A stretch of 64,000 nt of DNA from Paenibacillus azoreducens (GTDB lineage Bacteria > Bacillota > Bacilli > Paenibacillales > Paenibacillaceae): the NCBI RefSeq assembly GCF_021654775.1, contig NZ_AP025343.1, positions 6,105,501 to 6,169,500 on the forward strand, read 5' to 3'. Both the position numbers and the translations under genes were made by a program. Of this stretch, positions 17,430-27,182 are shown one piece after another (within the stretch, counting starts at the first letter, position 1; the number at the start of each line of letters is the position of its first letter). The notes beneath the pieces are model-generated. The model saw only the letters and a program-made list of their open reading frames with translations. It was not told where the DNA came from and did no database searches.

Positions 17430-19814
17430 TCATTGCCCTATAAACAAATCCCGAATAATACGTCCATCCTTCCGAACCCAGACAGTCTCGCGAAGATCTG
17501 CCGAAATTTCTCCTGATTCAAAATGAACACAGACCTTCTTCACTCCCAAGTTCAAATGAACCAGCTCCACTTTCGGTTCGGTCGGAGAGACATGAAGTAT
17601 GCCGTTTTTCTCCTCAGCGCTGCAGTTCCAGGTCCGCAATCTGCCTGTCTCGTCTTGAGCCACATATGCTTTACCCAGCGAAACCTCCGCAAGACATTTA
17701 AAATGCTCATGGACATCATTATCTTGCAGGTTGGCTTCATGCCAATCCGAAATCATTCCGATATACTGCTCGCCGATGACAAATTCCTGCGAAGGGTATT
17801 TCAGCGTATGATGATGACCTTCCTGCGCACGGCTCCAGTCGCTCACGACCATCTGCTCGTTGATCTGTCTTGCTCGCACATACGGGTCGGGGACGAATGC
17901 CCATCGTAATGCCCCCGAGCTCATATCAACCATTTGCACGCAGCTGGCCAGCGCGTTCATCGTCTGCTCCAGGTAATACACTTGGCCGGTAAGCAGATAA
18001 GCATACCAGGTGCCATAAGTCCGCCAGGAAGTCCAGGCATGCGGCGAATTCAGCATATTCGGCTGTATAGCCACATCATATTGGGATTCCCAGAAGCGTC
18101 TTGTCGCCCCTCTTTGGCGCCCATCCGGTATCAAAAGGTTGGCCAGGCATTCATGACCGTTCAGAAGTTTCAGTGCGGCCTCCCGGTAAGGCCCCCGCTC
18201 ATCCTCCGGCTGCATGAGTGCAAATAATCCGAGCTGGAGACTACTACAGCTGATCATGCCGTCCTCGTACGTCAGCTCGCCTTCGGTATCGATGTCCCCA
18301 TCGGCCGCCACCAGCTCATCCATCGCCCTGCGCACGGATGCGGTATGCCGAATAAGCCGCTCACGCCAGACTGCATTACACTCGGCCAAAGCTTTTTCCG
18401 CCAGAATCAGCTCCATCAAGCTTTTTGCCGGATAAATCACCGACGTATAATGCGTTTTTCCGGCGCGGTAGGAACCGTCCGGGTACTGCGCATGGCTGAT
18501 CAGCCAATCCGCCAGATCGGAAGCTCTCTGCAAAGCAGCTTCATCCCCTGTCGCTTCGTAACGGTCAACCAAAACGCCCACCATGGAGCTCACATTTTGA
18601 ATTCTATGCTTTACCAGCAGCGGTTCGTGCGTCTCCATATCAAACATCAAAGGATAAATGGAAGACATGATTTGTTCCGTTTGCTCCAGCATCTCCCGAT
18701 CCGGAAAATACTGCTGCGACGAGTAGAGCGTATACAGCCCGTACCAGCTTTCGCAATGCGAGGTCGCTCTTGGCGGGCAGATGAGCGCCGCTGTTCTGGC
18801 CTTGTCCAAAAACCACAACCAATGCGGTCTGACGGAGACAATCGCTTCGCTTTGCTTGCCTGAGCCGTTCTCAACCTCGATCCGAATATGTCCCTGCGAT
18901 TCCCCTGCCTGGATAAGCAGCTCATACTTGCCTTCTCCGGCAGCTTCCGGCTGCACCGTCATCCGCCGCCCATCCGGCAGCAGAACCCGGGCCGCAACGC
19001 TTTCGCAAGAATGAATCGTCATGCAGGTGCATTCGCCTTTCGCCAGCGTTGTTCGTTCAAGCTCCAGCATCGGAGCGGCGCAGACCGGCGCAAGCGACGT
19101 CAGCAGCTGATCCGGCCGCTTGAACGGAAGCAGCAGGATCGTCCACTCCTTCGTCTCGCCCGGAAGCAGCTCTGACAACCTTTGCGGATGGCGCTCAGGC
19201 AGTGGTCCCGCATGAAGAAAATCAAGCGTAAACGTCTCGACGCGGTGGCCGCCCCATTCCAGCTCCCCTTCCATGTAGCCGACATTGTACTGCAGGCTCC
19301 AAGACGCAATCGGCTGCGGGCTTGCAATACCGATGAGCGCCCCCTCCGGTCTCATGCAGTACCCCCAGAAATGCGTTCGCTCACATCTTAGCAGCGTCGG
19401 AAAAAATTTATCATTCCAATCCGGGAACTTCTCCATATAGGTGTCGATTCCGGTCATCAGGCCGAGCGAGAGCGGCTGCACCGGAATTTTCCCTGTATTG
19501 GCAACGGCTGCGGTAACCGCAAACTGACCGTCAACGCTGTGATAACGCAGCGAGAAGTTTAATGCCCCCGAGCTTCCCGTAAAAATGGCTCCATCCGTAT
19601 CCCTTTCATCGAGCGTCACGCCGATCACATGCTTCTCGCCATTCCATTCCCCATGCCAAGCAAAGCCGGCGTATGCTCCTTTTCTGAAATCGACGTCGAC
19701 CCAGCCATCGTCAGACAGCAGCCTCAAATGTTCCACTTGACCATTGCGGTGAAGCGCTGCTTCCCAGCGGGAGCCGCCGACCTTTATCAAAGCATCCTGC
19801 ACAGGTAACGTCAT
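17430..19814 (-). CDS. probable six-hairpin glycosidase, family not recognised
   Basis: 794 residues, no signal peptide, so cytoplasmic. The first 330 residues are beta-rich. The second half has repeating helical pairs with ESWYGLYTLYSSQQYF, YDVAIQPNMLNSPHAWTSWR and HTLKYPSQEFVIGEQYIG, which looks like an (alpha/alpha)6 toroid used by many glycosidases and lyases. It is the last gene of a sugar ABC transporter operon, so it probably acts on the imported oligosaccharide. Catalytic residues cannot be named from sequence alone. A strong AGGAGGAAAG site precedes the ATG at 19814. A family A element lies between it and the permease. Confidence 0.65.
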   Translation of the reverse strand: MTLPVQDALIKVGGSRWEAALHRNGQVEHLRLLSDDGWVDVDFRKGAYAGFAWHGEWNGEKHVIGVTLDERDTDGAIFTGSSGALNFSLRYHSVDGQFAVTAAVANTGKIPVQPLSLGLMTGIDTYMEKFPDWNDKFFPTLLRCERTHFWGYCMRPEGALIGIASPQPIASWSLQYNVGYMEGELEWGGHRVETFTLDFLHAGPLPERHPQRLSELLPGETKEWTILLLPFKRPDQLLTSLAPVCAAPMLELERTTLAKGECTCMTIHSCESVAARVLLPDGRRMTVQPEAAGEGKYELLIQAGESQGHIRIEVENGSGKQSEAIVSVRPHWLWFLDKARTAALICPPRATSHCESWYGLYTLYSSQQYFPDREMLEQTEQIMSSIYPLMFDMETHEPLLVKHRIQNVSSMVGVLVDRYEATGDEAALQRASDLADWLISHAQYPDGSYRAGKTHYTSVIYPAKSLMELILAEKALAECNAVWRERLIRHTASVRRAMDELVAADGDIDTEGELTYEDGMISCSSLQLGLFALMQPEDERGPYREAALKLLNGHECLANLLIPDGRQRGATRRFWESQYDVAIQPNMLNSPHAWTSWRTYGTWYAYLLTGQVYYLEQTMNALASCVQMVDMSSGALRWAFVPDPYVRARQINEQMVVSDWSRAQEGHHHTLKYPSQEFVIGEQYIGMISDWHEANLQDNDVHEHFKCLAEVSLGKAYVAQDETGRLRTWNCSAEEKNGILHVSPTEPKVELVHLNLGVKKVCVHFESGEISADLRETVWVRKDGRIIRDLFIGQ

Positions 19815-19850
19815 GATTTTCTTTCCTCCTCATTGGCCTTTTTTTGATTT

Positions 19851-19995
19851 TATAGAATCTATAAGTTTTTGGGGTCCCCGCAAAGTAATTGGAATCCTCA
19901 TCGAAGCATAGGCTCCACTCAGTACTTTTGCTCCGCAAAAGCGCCCCTCTTTGAGAGGCGTCGGACTTCTTTCCGATACTCTTCGATGAGGTTAT
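19851..19995 (-). repeat. family A hairpin element, copy 3 (inverted, altered arm)
   Basis: The only copy in minus orientation, between the lplC-like permease and the 794-residue gene. Its first arm reads CCTCATCGAAG instead of CCCCACAAAGT and now pairs perfectly with CTTCGATGAGG inside the element. The distal ACTTTGCGGGG-type arm is retained but unpaired. Confidence 0.8.
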
Positions 19996-20010
19996 TTGAT
20001 GTTATTTCAC

Positions 20011-20895
20011 CTACTCTTTTACTGATCCCAGCATAATGCCGTGAATGAAAAACCGCTGTAAAAACGGATACACGACAAGGATCGGCAGCATCGAAATGAC
20101 GATTTTTGCGGCATTTAACGTTTTATTAGACAGCTGTGCCATCTGGCGCAGCTCCTCAGTTGTCATGTTGTCCGTATTGATCTGCACCACCAATTGCTGA
20201 ATATACGTCTGCAGCGGATAATGCTCCTGTTTGTTCATGAGGATGAGCCCGTCAAAAAAGGAGTTCCAATGGCCAACGATGCTAAACAGCGTAATGGTCG
20301 CAAGAACGGGCACCGACAACGGCAAATAGATTTTGAGCAGCATATACCAAGGTCCAGCCCCATCCATCATGCCAGCCTCGTCCATATCCTTAGGAATGCT
20401 GCGGAAATAGTTGACAAGCAATATGACGTTAAATACTGGAACGGCTGACGGCAGCACCAAAGCCCAAATCGTATCCAGCAATCCGTAAGACTTGATGGTC
20501 ACAAACCAGGGAATGAGCCCTCCGCTAAACAGCATCGTAAACACGATAAACCACATATACACATTGCGGGGACGGAACTGTTTCGGTGTGCGGGACAACG
20601 GATACGCCATCATGGCGCAGACCACGAAGTTGATGATCCCTCCCAGAAAAACACGTTTGAGCGAAACGCCAAATGCGGTGAAAAAAGCCTGTTCCTGCAA
20701 TATTTTTTTGTAGGAGGAAAGCGTGAAGTCAACCGGCCACAAGGACACCATGCCTCCGGCAACCGCAGACTTGTCGCTGAAGGACACCGCAATCGTATAC
20801 CAGATCGGAAAGATGCATAGTAATGACGAAATCACTAATATAGCTATAATCATAACGTCTGCCGTCCGCGACATAAATGAGATATTTCTAACCAT
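20011..20895 (-). CDS. carbohydrate ABC transporter permease, LplC type
   Basis: 294 residues with six predicted membrane helices and the permease EAA-loop around AGMMDGAGPWYMLLKIYLPLS, which contacts the ATPase. Ends in GIMLGSVKE, typical of LplC/YtcP-type subunits. It pairs with the LplB-type subunit encoded 14 bases upstream. No ATPase gene is present; such importers usually borrow a shared MsmX-type ATPase encoded elsewhere. Confidence 0.9.
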   Translation of the reverse strand: MVRNISFMSRTADVMIIAILVISSLLCIFPIWYTIAVSFSDKSAVAGGMVSLWPVDFTLSSYKKILQEQAFFTAFGVSLKRVFLGGIINFVVCAMMAYPLSRTPKQFRPRNVYMWFIVFTMLFSGGLIPWFVTIKSYGLLDTIWALVLPSAVPVFNVILLVNYFRSIPKDMDEAGMMDGAGPWYMLLKIYLPLSVPVLATITLFSIVGHWNSFFDGLILMNKQEHYPLQTYIQQLVVQINTDNMTTEELRQMAQLSNKTLNAAKIVISMLPILVVYPFLQRFFIHGIMLGSVKE

Positions 20896-20909
20896 AACGA
20901 TCCGCCCCC

Positions 20910-21800
20910 TTAGAAAATACGGTAGTTGGCGAATTTCGACGCCATCACGTAAGACAGGATGATAAGCACGAAGCTGATAACCGATTTCAGCAGACCGACG
21001 GCTGTCGCCAAACCGTATTGAACCTGCAGCAGACCGGCGCGGTATACATACGTGTCGATGATATCGCCGGAATCATATACAAGAGGGTTGTACAAGTTGA
21101 ATATTTGATCAAAACCGGCATTCAGCACATTGCCGAGACTCAGCGTAGCCAGCAGGATGATCGTCGGCTTCAGGCTTGGCAGCGTAATATACCGCAGCTG
21201 CTGAAGCCGGCTCGCGCCATCGATGGCCGCCGCTTCGTACAGCGCCGGGTTGATCCCCGTCAAAGCGGCCAAATAGACAATCGTACCGAAGCCGAACTCT
21301 TTCCATACATCGCTGACCACGATAATGCCCGGGAACCATTGGTTGCTGCCCAGGAACATGATCGGTTCAATGCCGAGCCAGCCCAGAATCTGGTTCATCA
21401 GCCCGTCCATGGAAAGCAGGTCGGAAATAATCCCGGCCAGGATAACCCATGACAGGAAATGGGGCAGATAGACGATCGTCTGGACGCTGCGCTTAAACAA
21501 CACCGATCTGACTTCGTTCAGCAAAAGCGCAAAAAAGACGGGAACACCCAAACCGGCCAAAATTTTGAGCACGGCGATATAAATCGTATTAAAGAATATG
21601 GTCCGGCTGTCAGGCAGCTCGAACAGGTAGCGGAAATTATCCAGACCCACCCATTCCGAGCGCCAGAAGCCCAGTCCCGGTTTGAAATTTTGAAAGGCAA
21701 TCGTAATGCCGAACATCGGCACAATGCTGAACAATATAAGCAGTGCGATCCCCGGAAGCAACATCAGGTGATAATGGAGTGCAAACGGCTGTTTTTTCAT
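20910..21800 (-). CDS. carbohydrate ABC transporter permease, LplB type
   Basis: 296 residues, six membrane helices. Opens with LMLLPGIALLILFSIVPMFG and has the EAA-type loop YEAAAIDGASRLQQLRYITLP. The end FANYRIF is typical of LplB/YteP-like subunits. It forms the membrane channel with the LplC-type partner. A GAGGTGAG ribosome site precedes the ATG. Confidence 0.92.
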   Translation of the reverse strand: MKKQPFALHYHLMLLPGIALLILFSIVPMFGITIAFQNFKPGLGFWRSEWVGLDNFRYLFELPDSRTIFFNTIYIAVLKILAGLGVPVFFALLLNEVRSVLFKRSVQTIVYLPHFLSWVILAGIISDLLSMDGLMNQILGWLGIEPIMFLGSNQWFPGIIVVSDVWKEFGFGTIVYLAALTGINPALYEAAAIDGASRLQQLRYITLPSLKPTIILLATLSLGNVLNAGFDQIFNLYNPLVYDSGDIIDTYVYRAGLLQVQYGLATAVGLLKSVISFVLIILSYVMASKFANYRIF

Positions 21801-21879
21801 CGGTTTCTCTCACCTCTCATCCAGTATCGAGAGGGCGGGGGACCGGAAACGATTCATTTCCTCCTCACGCCCATTTTAT

Positions 21880-23499
21880 CTACTCCCCAAGCGCTTCCCG
21901 GACTTCTTTCGTGATTTGATCTCCACCCAGTTTCTTCCACTGCTCGACAAAGGCATCAAATGAATCCAGCGGTTCTTTGCCCATAATGATCTTCAGATAT
22001 GTTTCCTTTTCCATCTTGCTGAGGGTGGCATTTTTCAGCTCCATCGTTTTCGTTATGGACGTAAACAGATTTTCTGCAGGCTTCAGCGGGCCATGTAAAG
22101 GATCGCTTCCGATCGTGTAAGAATAATATGGCTGCCATGCCCCCAAATCCTTGGTCGGGTCAAAATTAGCCGCTTTTGCTTTTGCGTAGATCTCCTGCAT
22201 CTCAGGAATCATATCTTCCGGTTTCGCTTTGCCATCGAGCACCTCTCTCAACATATCGTGCTTACGCGTAACGGTGTCGGCATTTTCAATGACCAGCCGC
22301 ATCGGCCAGTAACCCGGATTGACCCGGTTATCCAGCTGTTTGGCATCCGGATCCGTTCCTCTTTCTCCGGCAACCGTCGTATTCAAAGCAATCATTGCCG
22401 CTTCCGGATGTTCGACCCCTTTTTTGACCACTACAAACGAACTGCTCACCGGAACGGTATGTGTTTTGAAATTCCCCTCGGCATCCAGCGGTGCGGCAAG
22501 CGCTATCCAATTGGACTTCGGATCATTTTTTACCGCGTCGCCAAGCGGTCCCCAAGGCATCCACCATGGGCCGAAGAACATCCCGGCCTTCCCGCCTGAC
22601 ATCAGTTCGTAGGCTTCCTTCCGGAGCGCGAATTCCTTATCGATAAGCCCTGCAGCATACCAATCTCTCAGTTTGGCAAGAGCATCCTTCACCTGAGGTT
22701 GAATCGAACCATAAGAAACCTTGCCCTCTTTATCTTTCATCCAATAACCCGGATAAGCGTCGAAATAACTGAAGAGCGAAGCGAAGCCGTTGTCTCCGTT
22801 GACCAGATCTGTAGGCGATCCCGGAAGCCCGATAGTATCCGCCTTGCCATTGCCGTCAGGGTCTTTTTCGATGAATGCTTTAGCGACAGATTCGATGTCG
22901 TCTAACGTTTTCGGTTCTTGCAGTCCCAGCTTGTCCAGCCAATCCTTGCGGATCCATAGAAAATACGGAGCGTCGCCCTGCGGCACGATATTCGGAATAG
23001 CCATCAGCTTTCCGTCAAAAGTCGCTTTCTCCAGTGCTTTGCCATTTGTCGTGGCATAAAAGTCCTTAACTTGCTGCGAAGCGTATTGCTCATAGACCTG
23101 GGTCATATCTTCCAGTTGCCCCGCTTCTACCAGCTGCCGCAGATCTTTCTCGCTCACAACCATCACGTCCGGAATATCATTGCTGGCGATGGCCACTTGA
23201 ACTTTCTGAGTGAACGGATCGCCGCTTTTAGCCGTCAATGTATAATCGAATTTGATATTCGTCTTGTCGAAGATATACCGCGTAAACTGGTTGTTGTCTA
23301 CGGTGTCGCCTGCCGGAAGGGTTTTATCCTCCGGATTCAGCGGTTTGGCAATCGTGAGCGTTACGGGTTCGGGATATTTATAAAATGGATCCGCCGGCGC
23401 CCCCGCCTCTTTGGTTTTGGAAGCGTCTTGATCATTTGCCCCGCATCCGCTTGCGAGCAGCATTGTACTTGCCAGTATTGCAATCATCCATTTCTTCAT
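21880..23499 (-). CDS. extracellular solute-binding lipoprotein, LipO/YtcQ type
   Basis: 539 residues. The signal peptide ends with a lipobox (LLASGCGAN, cysteine near residue 19). The mature protein has the long type seen with LplBC-like importers (PEPVTLTIAKPLNPEDKTL, FLWIRKDWLDKLGLQEPKTLDD). It captures an oligosaccharide outside the cell for the permeases encoded next. The ligand is not deducible. A CAGGGGGAG ribosome site precedes the ATG. Confidence 0.92.
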   Translation of the reverse strand: MKKWMIAILASTMLLASGCGANDQDASKTKEAGAPADPFYKYPEPVTLTIAKPLNPEDKTLPAGDTVDNNQFTRYIFDKTNIKFDYTLTAKSGDPFTQKVQVAIASNDIPDVMVVSEKDLRQLVEAGQLEDMTQVYEQYASQQVKDFYATTNGKALEKATFDGKLMAIPNIVPQGDAPYFLWIRKDWLDKLGLQEPKTLDDIESVAKAFIEKDPDGNGKADTIGLPGSPTDLVNGDNGFASLFSYFDAYPGYWMKDKEGKVSYGSIQPQVKDALAKLRDWYAAGLIDKEFALRKEAYELMSGGKAGMFFGPWWMPWGPLGDAVKNDPKSNWIALAAPLDAEGNFKTHTVPVSSSFVVVKKGVEHPEAAMIALNTTVAGERGTDPDAKQLDNRVNPGYWPMRLVIENADTVTRKHDMLREVLDGKAKPEDMIPEMQEIYAKAKAANFDPTKDLGAWQPYYSYTIGSDPLHGPLKPAENLFTSITKTMELKNATLSKMEKETYLKIIMGKEPLDSFDAFVEQWKKLGGDQITKEVREALGE

Positions 23500-23766
23500 G
23501 AAAGCTCCCCCTGTCTTATTGTTTGCGCTTACATTATTCGTTCATATGGCCTGCGGATGTTGCCGTGGGCCTTGTACTCATTGTATCTCCCGACGGATCC
23601 CGCGGGAGTTCCATTCCTTCGTCAAATCAGGTCTCATTTCTTATGCTAAAATCATCCTTTTCTTGTTTGCCTGCAAACCTTTCAATCATTTGTGCACCTG
23701 CTTGCTAATCATTTGCAGACCCCACCCGGCAAAATATCGGTTATAGAGGTTTGGACTTATATGCAT
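23500..23766. promoter_or_regulatory. upstream region of the binding-protein operon
   Basis: About 270 bp between the response regulator terminator and the lipoprotein gene. By context it should hold the YesN-type regulator's target site and the operon promoter. I could not pick a clear operator or -35/-10 pair. Confidence 0.35.
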
Positions 23767-23805
23767 GAAAGGCCCGGCAGGAATGAAATCCCGCCGGACC
23801 TGCAG
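23767..23805 (-). terminator. terminator of the sensor/regulator operon
   Basis: GGTCCGGCGGG...CCTGCCGGGCC on the minus strand followed by TTTCAT, 15 bases after the stop codon of the response regulator. It separates the regulator genes from the transport genes. Confidence 0.75.
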
Positions 23806-23815
23806 CTTTCGAACG

Positions 23816-25213
23816 TCAGCCCCCATCTTTCCGTCCGCAGCGAAACGCGCTGGGAAGCATTCCCGTTTTGTCCTTGAATACGCGGCTGAAATACTTTTCG
23901 TTCGGATAACCGGTCTGCGTGGCGATCCAATAAATCGGCTTGTCGGTGTCAACCAACAGCTGTTTGGCCCAATCTATTCTGGCCTGCCGGACATAATCGT
24001 TAAAGGATACCCCTACGATATCCCGAAAGCATTGGCTTAAATAACTTTGACTCAGGTTGACTTCCTTGGCCACCTCGCGAAGCGTAATCTCCCTGCTCAA
24101 GTCCTGATGAATAATTTGGGCCGCCTTCCAGACGCAGGATATGACATCCTGCGAATAAGAGGGTTTAAAAAGATACGATGCAAGTTCTTGTCTTAAGCCT
24201 CCGAGCCACTTCTTCCAATCCTGCCAGGACAGCAGCTTCTGCTGCGGTGCCTGCCAGGTCTTTGCCGGTACGACACGCTCCCAGCGGGTGGAAGCCAAAA
24301 TAAACAACGTATCCAGCTGACTCTGTGTTAACTTCATCGCCTCGATTTCAGCCAGATTCTCTTCATACTGCCGATCATGAATGACCCACTGCAGACTGGA
24401 CCAAGCTTCCTTTATCTTCTGCTCCTGTTCATGGGTAATCGGCCTTTGGCTAACCGTTTCCTTCAACTGCTCAAAGCTTCTCGTCCGTATCCGGGATGGT
24501 TCTTGACCCCATTCATAAAACATGAACCGTTCCCTGTAATCCTGCAGGGTGCGTATCACCTGGTTGCCGCTCTCGGAACCAATGCCGCCAAGAATTATAA
24601 CCATTCCGCTTTCAAGAAAAGAATCCTCATGCAAAGATGCCAGGTGTTCATCCGAAAGCTCCCCTTCTTTGCAAGGGAGAAACCAAATTCCCGGAGCGCT
24701 TTCTTCCACGGACTTCCCGAAGCAAATCGGACCGGACGAATGCCAACTCCCGCTTGAAGAAACCGAAAGCCACACGATCCCTTGATCCGGGCTTACTCTT
24801 TCATTTTCCTCCCACGCACGCGCCTGTTGATTCGTTTCATACCGGATTCGCTGCGCGATTCTGCCCAGTACCTCTTCCATCTTGTCCTGCTGAAGTTCTG
24901 TTTTCGCAATATAATCGATCGCTCCCAGCCGAAGCGCCTCCTGTATGTATTCAAAATCCTGATGAAACGTCAAGATAACCGTCCAAATCCGGGGGTAAAG
25001 CTGCCGTACCGTCCGAATCAATTCAATCCCGCTCATTCTCGGCATAGCAAGATCGGTAATAAGCAGATCCACTTCCTGCCAGCTCAAAAACGCAAGCGCA
25101 TCCTCTCCATTCCCCGCTTCACCGATGACCTGCATCCCAAACTGTTCCCAAGGCATCAATGAAATAAATCCTTTTCGCACAAGCCTATCATCCTCAACAA
25201 TCAATACGCGCAT
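23816..25213 (-). CDS. AraC-type response regulator, YesN family
   Basis: About 465 residues. N-terminal receiver domain: MRVLIVEDDRLVRKGF, phosphorylated aspartate in LLITDLAMPRMSG, conserved lysine in IAKTEL. A poorly conserved linker of about 230 residues follows. The last 100 residues are two AraC helix-turn-helix units (REVAKEVNLSQSYLSQCFRD and WIATQTGYPNEKYFSRVFKDKTG). It overlaps the kinase gene by 20 bases. It probably switches on the adjacent sugar uptake operon. The start at 25213 has GAGGAG upstream. Confidence 0.92.
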   Translation of the reverse strand: MRVLIVEDDRLVRKGFISLMPWEQFGMQVIGEAGNGEDALAFLSWQEVDLLITDLAMPRMSGIELIRTVRQLYPRIWTVILTFHQDFEYIQEALRLGAIDYIAKTELQQDKMEEVLGRIAQRIRYETNQQARAWEENERVSPDQGIVWLSVSSSGSWHSSGPICFGKSVEESAPGIWFLPCKEGELSDEHLASLHEDSFLESGMVIILGGIGSESGNQVIRTLQDYRERFMFYEWGQEPSRIRTRSFEQLKETVSQRPITHEQEQKIKEAWSSLQWVIHDRQYEENLAEIEAMKLTQSQLDTLFILASTRWERVVPAKTWQAPQQKLLSWQDWKKWLGGLRQELASYLFKPSYSQDVISCVWKAAQIIHQDLSREITLREVAKEVNLSQSYLSQCFRDIVGVSFNDYVRQARIDWAKQLLVDTDKPIYWIATQTGYPNEKYFSRVFKDKTGMLPSAFRCGRKDGG

Positions 25214-26972
25214 GCAGCTGATCTCCTCTCCCAAGTGTCGATGATGGAATTGTAATGATAATGCTTGTCCCTTCCCCGCTCCGGCTTTCTATATCGATTC
25301 CGGCGGATTCGCCATATTGGTATTTCAGCGTCCGGATGACATATGGCATGCCGATCCCCATCCCGCGCCGTTTATGAGCGGAATCATCCCCCTGCAGGAG
25401 CCGGTCTGCTTCTTCCGGAGACATGCCTGCCCCGTTATCGCTGACTTCTATCCGGATATACTGCGCCTCCTGGCTGATATCCACCAGAATCAAGCCGTCA
25501 TCGGCAATTCCGTGATATAAGGCGTTCTCCACGAGCGGTTGCAGCATAAAACGCGGAATACGAAGCTCAAGCTGCTCCTGCGGGACCGAAATGCGGATAT
25601 CAAAATGGAACTGGTACCTGATCTCCTGCAGCGTGATATAATCCTTCAGCGCCGCAAGTTCCTCACGGATCGTGGCCGTCTCGCCTTTGCCTAAATTATA
25701 ATGAAGCACGCGATTCAAGGTGGAAATCAGATGGTCGATGTCTTCCTGCCCGTTCAGCCGGGCCTGCCACCGAATCGTGTCCAGCGTATTATGAACGAAA
25801 TGCGGATTAATTTGGGAAATCATCTTTTCCACTTCAAGGCGGGACTTGTTCCTTTCATTTTCCTTGATATCCTCGATCAACTGAATGACGGTTCCCTTCA
25901 TTTCATGAAAGCGCCTTAGCGAATAATCAAACTCATCCGTTCCCGTCAACTGGAGTTCCCCCTGCGACTGATTCTGCGCCATCAAACGGATTTCACGGTT
26001 AAGACTGGTAAGCGGCCGGGTTACGATTCTCCAAATCAACCAGGCAAAACCTAAGCTGACAAACAAGGACAACACGGCTATCGCACCAAACTGCAAGAAC
26101 CAATTGAAGATTTCATGCTTGTAGGACTGCATCGGAATGACGGCTGCCACTCGCCAACCCTGATTGCTTGCTTCTTCAAACATGTATTGGGTCCCATAGA
26201 CCGCCCGATTGGCGTCTTCTTCATGTGTTGCAAGCTTCATACCTATGGGAAAAGACGACGGTTTCTCGCTGTAAGCGATCCGATTGTCCGTATCCACAAT
26301 GAGGTGATATACCTCCATCCCATACTGCATTTTATTAAAAACCGTATCGACCAGACGATTATCAGTCTCCATATAAATGTACAATTGCTCCAGATCGGGA
26401 AAGTCGATTTTGCGGGTGATGGACATCACCTTCCGGTCAAATTGCGCATTCAGCGTCTGATGCGGCCCATAATAGGTCATGCCCTGCAGCTTAGTAAACA
26501 CAGGAAGCTTGGCGGAATCAAACCCTTCCCGGACCTGCAGGTTCGGAAATAATATCCGGTTTGTCCCTTGATCGTAATAAAACATGAGTCCAATGTTCGG
26601 ATTGGTGGATGTAAGTAAATTCATTTCCGTTTCGATTTCTCCCGCCAGAATTTTGCGGTCATACGGATGGTCGTTTGTCATGTATGCGTAAATGTCCTTA
26701 CCCACGCGTCCGTCAAAAGCCAACTGCTGCGAAGCGTAGTTCAGATTGCCCAGAACGTTTTCCAGCGATACCCGGACCTGCTTCAGATTGCTATGTATCC
26801 CGCTTGTAATTTTCTTCTCCAGAATGGTATGCATCGACGTATAAGAGATGATTCCGATTAAAAGCAAGGGAATAAACGTGCTGAGCAGAAGTACGTAAAC
26901 AAGCTTCCGTTTCAGGGAAGTAGGGACGATCATGCGGCGCGTACGCAGAAATATAGAAGATAACCTGTCCAT
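25194..26972 (-). CDS. sensor histidine kinase, YesM family
   Basis: About 592 residues. Two membrane helices (near residues 25-45 and 295-315) flank an extracellular Cache-like sensor. Then come a HAMP domain, the His-kinase motif MISQINPHFVHNTLDTIRW (phosphorylated H) and an ATPase domain with PLVENALYHGIAD, DNGAGMSPEE and GMGIGMPYV. It likely senses an extracellular sugar, alone or through the binding lipoprotein, and phosphorylates the regulator encoded next. The ATG at 26972 is preferred to a TTG at 26990. Confidence 0.93.
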   Translation of the reverse strand: MDRLSSIFLRTRRMIVPTSLKRKLVYVLLLSTFIPLLLIGIISYTSMHTILEKKITSGIHSNLKQVRVSLENVLGNLNYASQQLAFDGRVGKDIYAYMTNDHPYDRKILAGEIETEMNLLTSTNPNIGLMFYYDQGTNRILFPNLQVREGFDSAKLPVFTKLQGMTYYGPHQTLNAQFDRKVMSITRKIDFPDLEQLYIYMETDNRLVDTVFNKMQYGMEVYHLIVDTDNRIAYSEKPSSFPIGMKLATHEEDANRAVYGTQYMFEEASNQGWRVAAVIPMQSYKHEIFNWFLQFGAIAVLSLFVSLGFAWLIWRIVTRPLTSLNREIRLMAQNQSQGELQLTGTDEFDYSLRRFHEMKGTVIQLIEDIKENERNKSRLEVEKMISQINPHFVHNTLDTIRWQARLNGQEDIDHLISTLNRVLHYNLGKGETATIREELAALKDYITLQEIRYQFHFDIRISVPQEQLELRIPRFMLQPLVENALYHGIADDGLILVDISQEAQYIRIEVSDNGAGMSPEEADRLLQGDDSAHKRRGMGIGMPYVIRTLKYQYGESAGIDIESRSGEGTSIIITIPSSTLGRGDQLHARIDC

Positions 26973-27119
26973 CTCGCACCAACCCTTCAATTACAATCTG
27001 TATAATCCTCTACTAAATAAAACGCTTTCTCAAAATTATAAAGTAAATTCCGACCCCAGCCTAGACTAGACTGTCACAGCATATTTTGAAACTGACTTTA
27101 AAAGCGTCGAAACTTTATC

Positions 27120-27164
27120 TTGACAAAATAAATTAACTCAAGTTAATTTATTAACATAAGTTAA
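27120..27164 (+). promoter_or_regulatory. promoter with double operator for the TetR gene
   Basis: TTGACA at 27120 can serve as -35, with TAATTT about 18 bases later. Two near-identical palindromes, TTAACTCAAGTTAA (27133-27146) and TTAACATAAGTTAA (27151-27164), have centres 18 bp apart and overlap the promoter. This arrangement fits autorepression by the TetR protein encoded next. Confidence 0.75.
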
Positions 27165-27182
27165 CGAATGGAGCATGCCTTT

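Noticed and set aside
17103..17516. Open frames with VFSSVSCSHLY repeats
   Set aside because: Artefacts of the 17-bp minisatellite, open in every forward frame.
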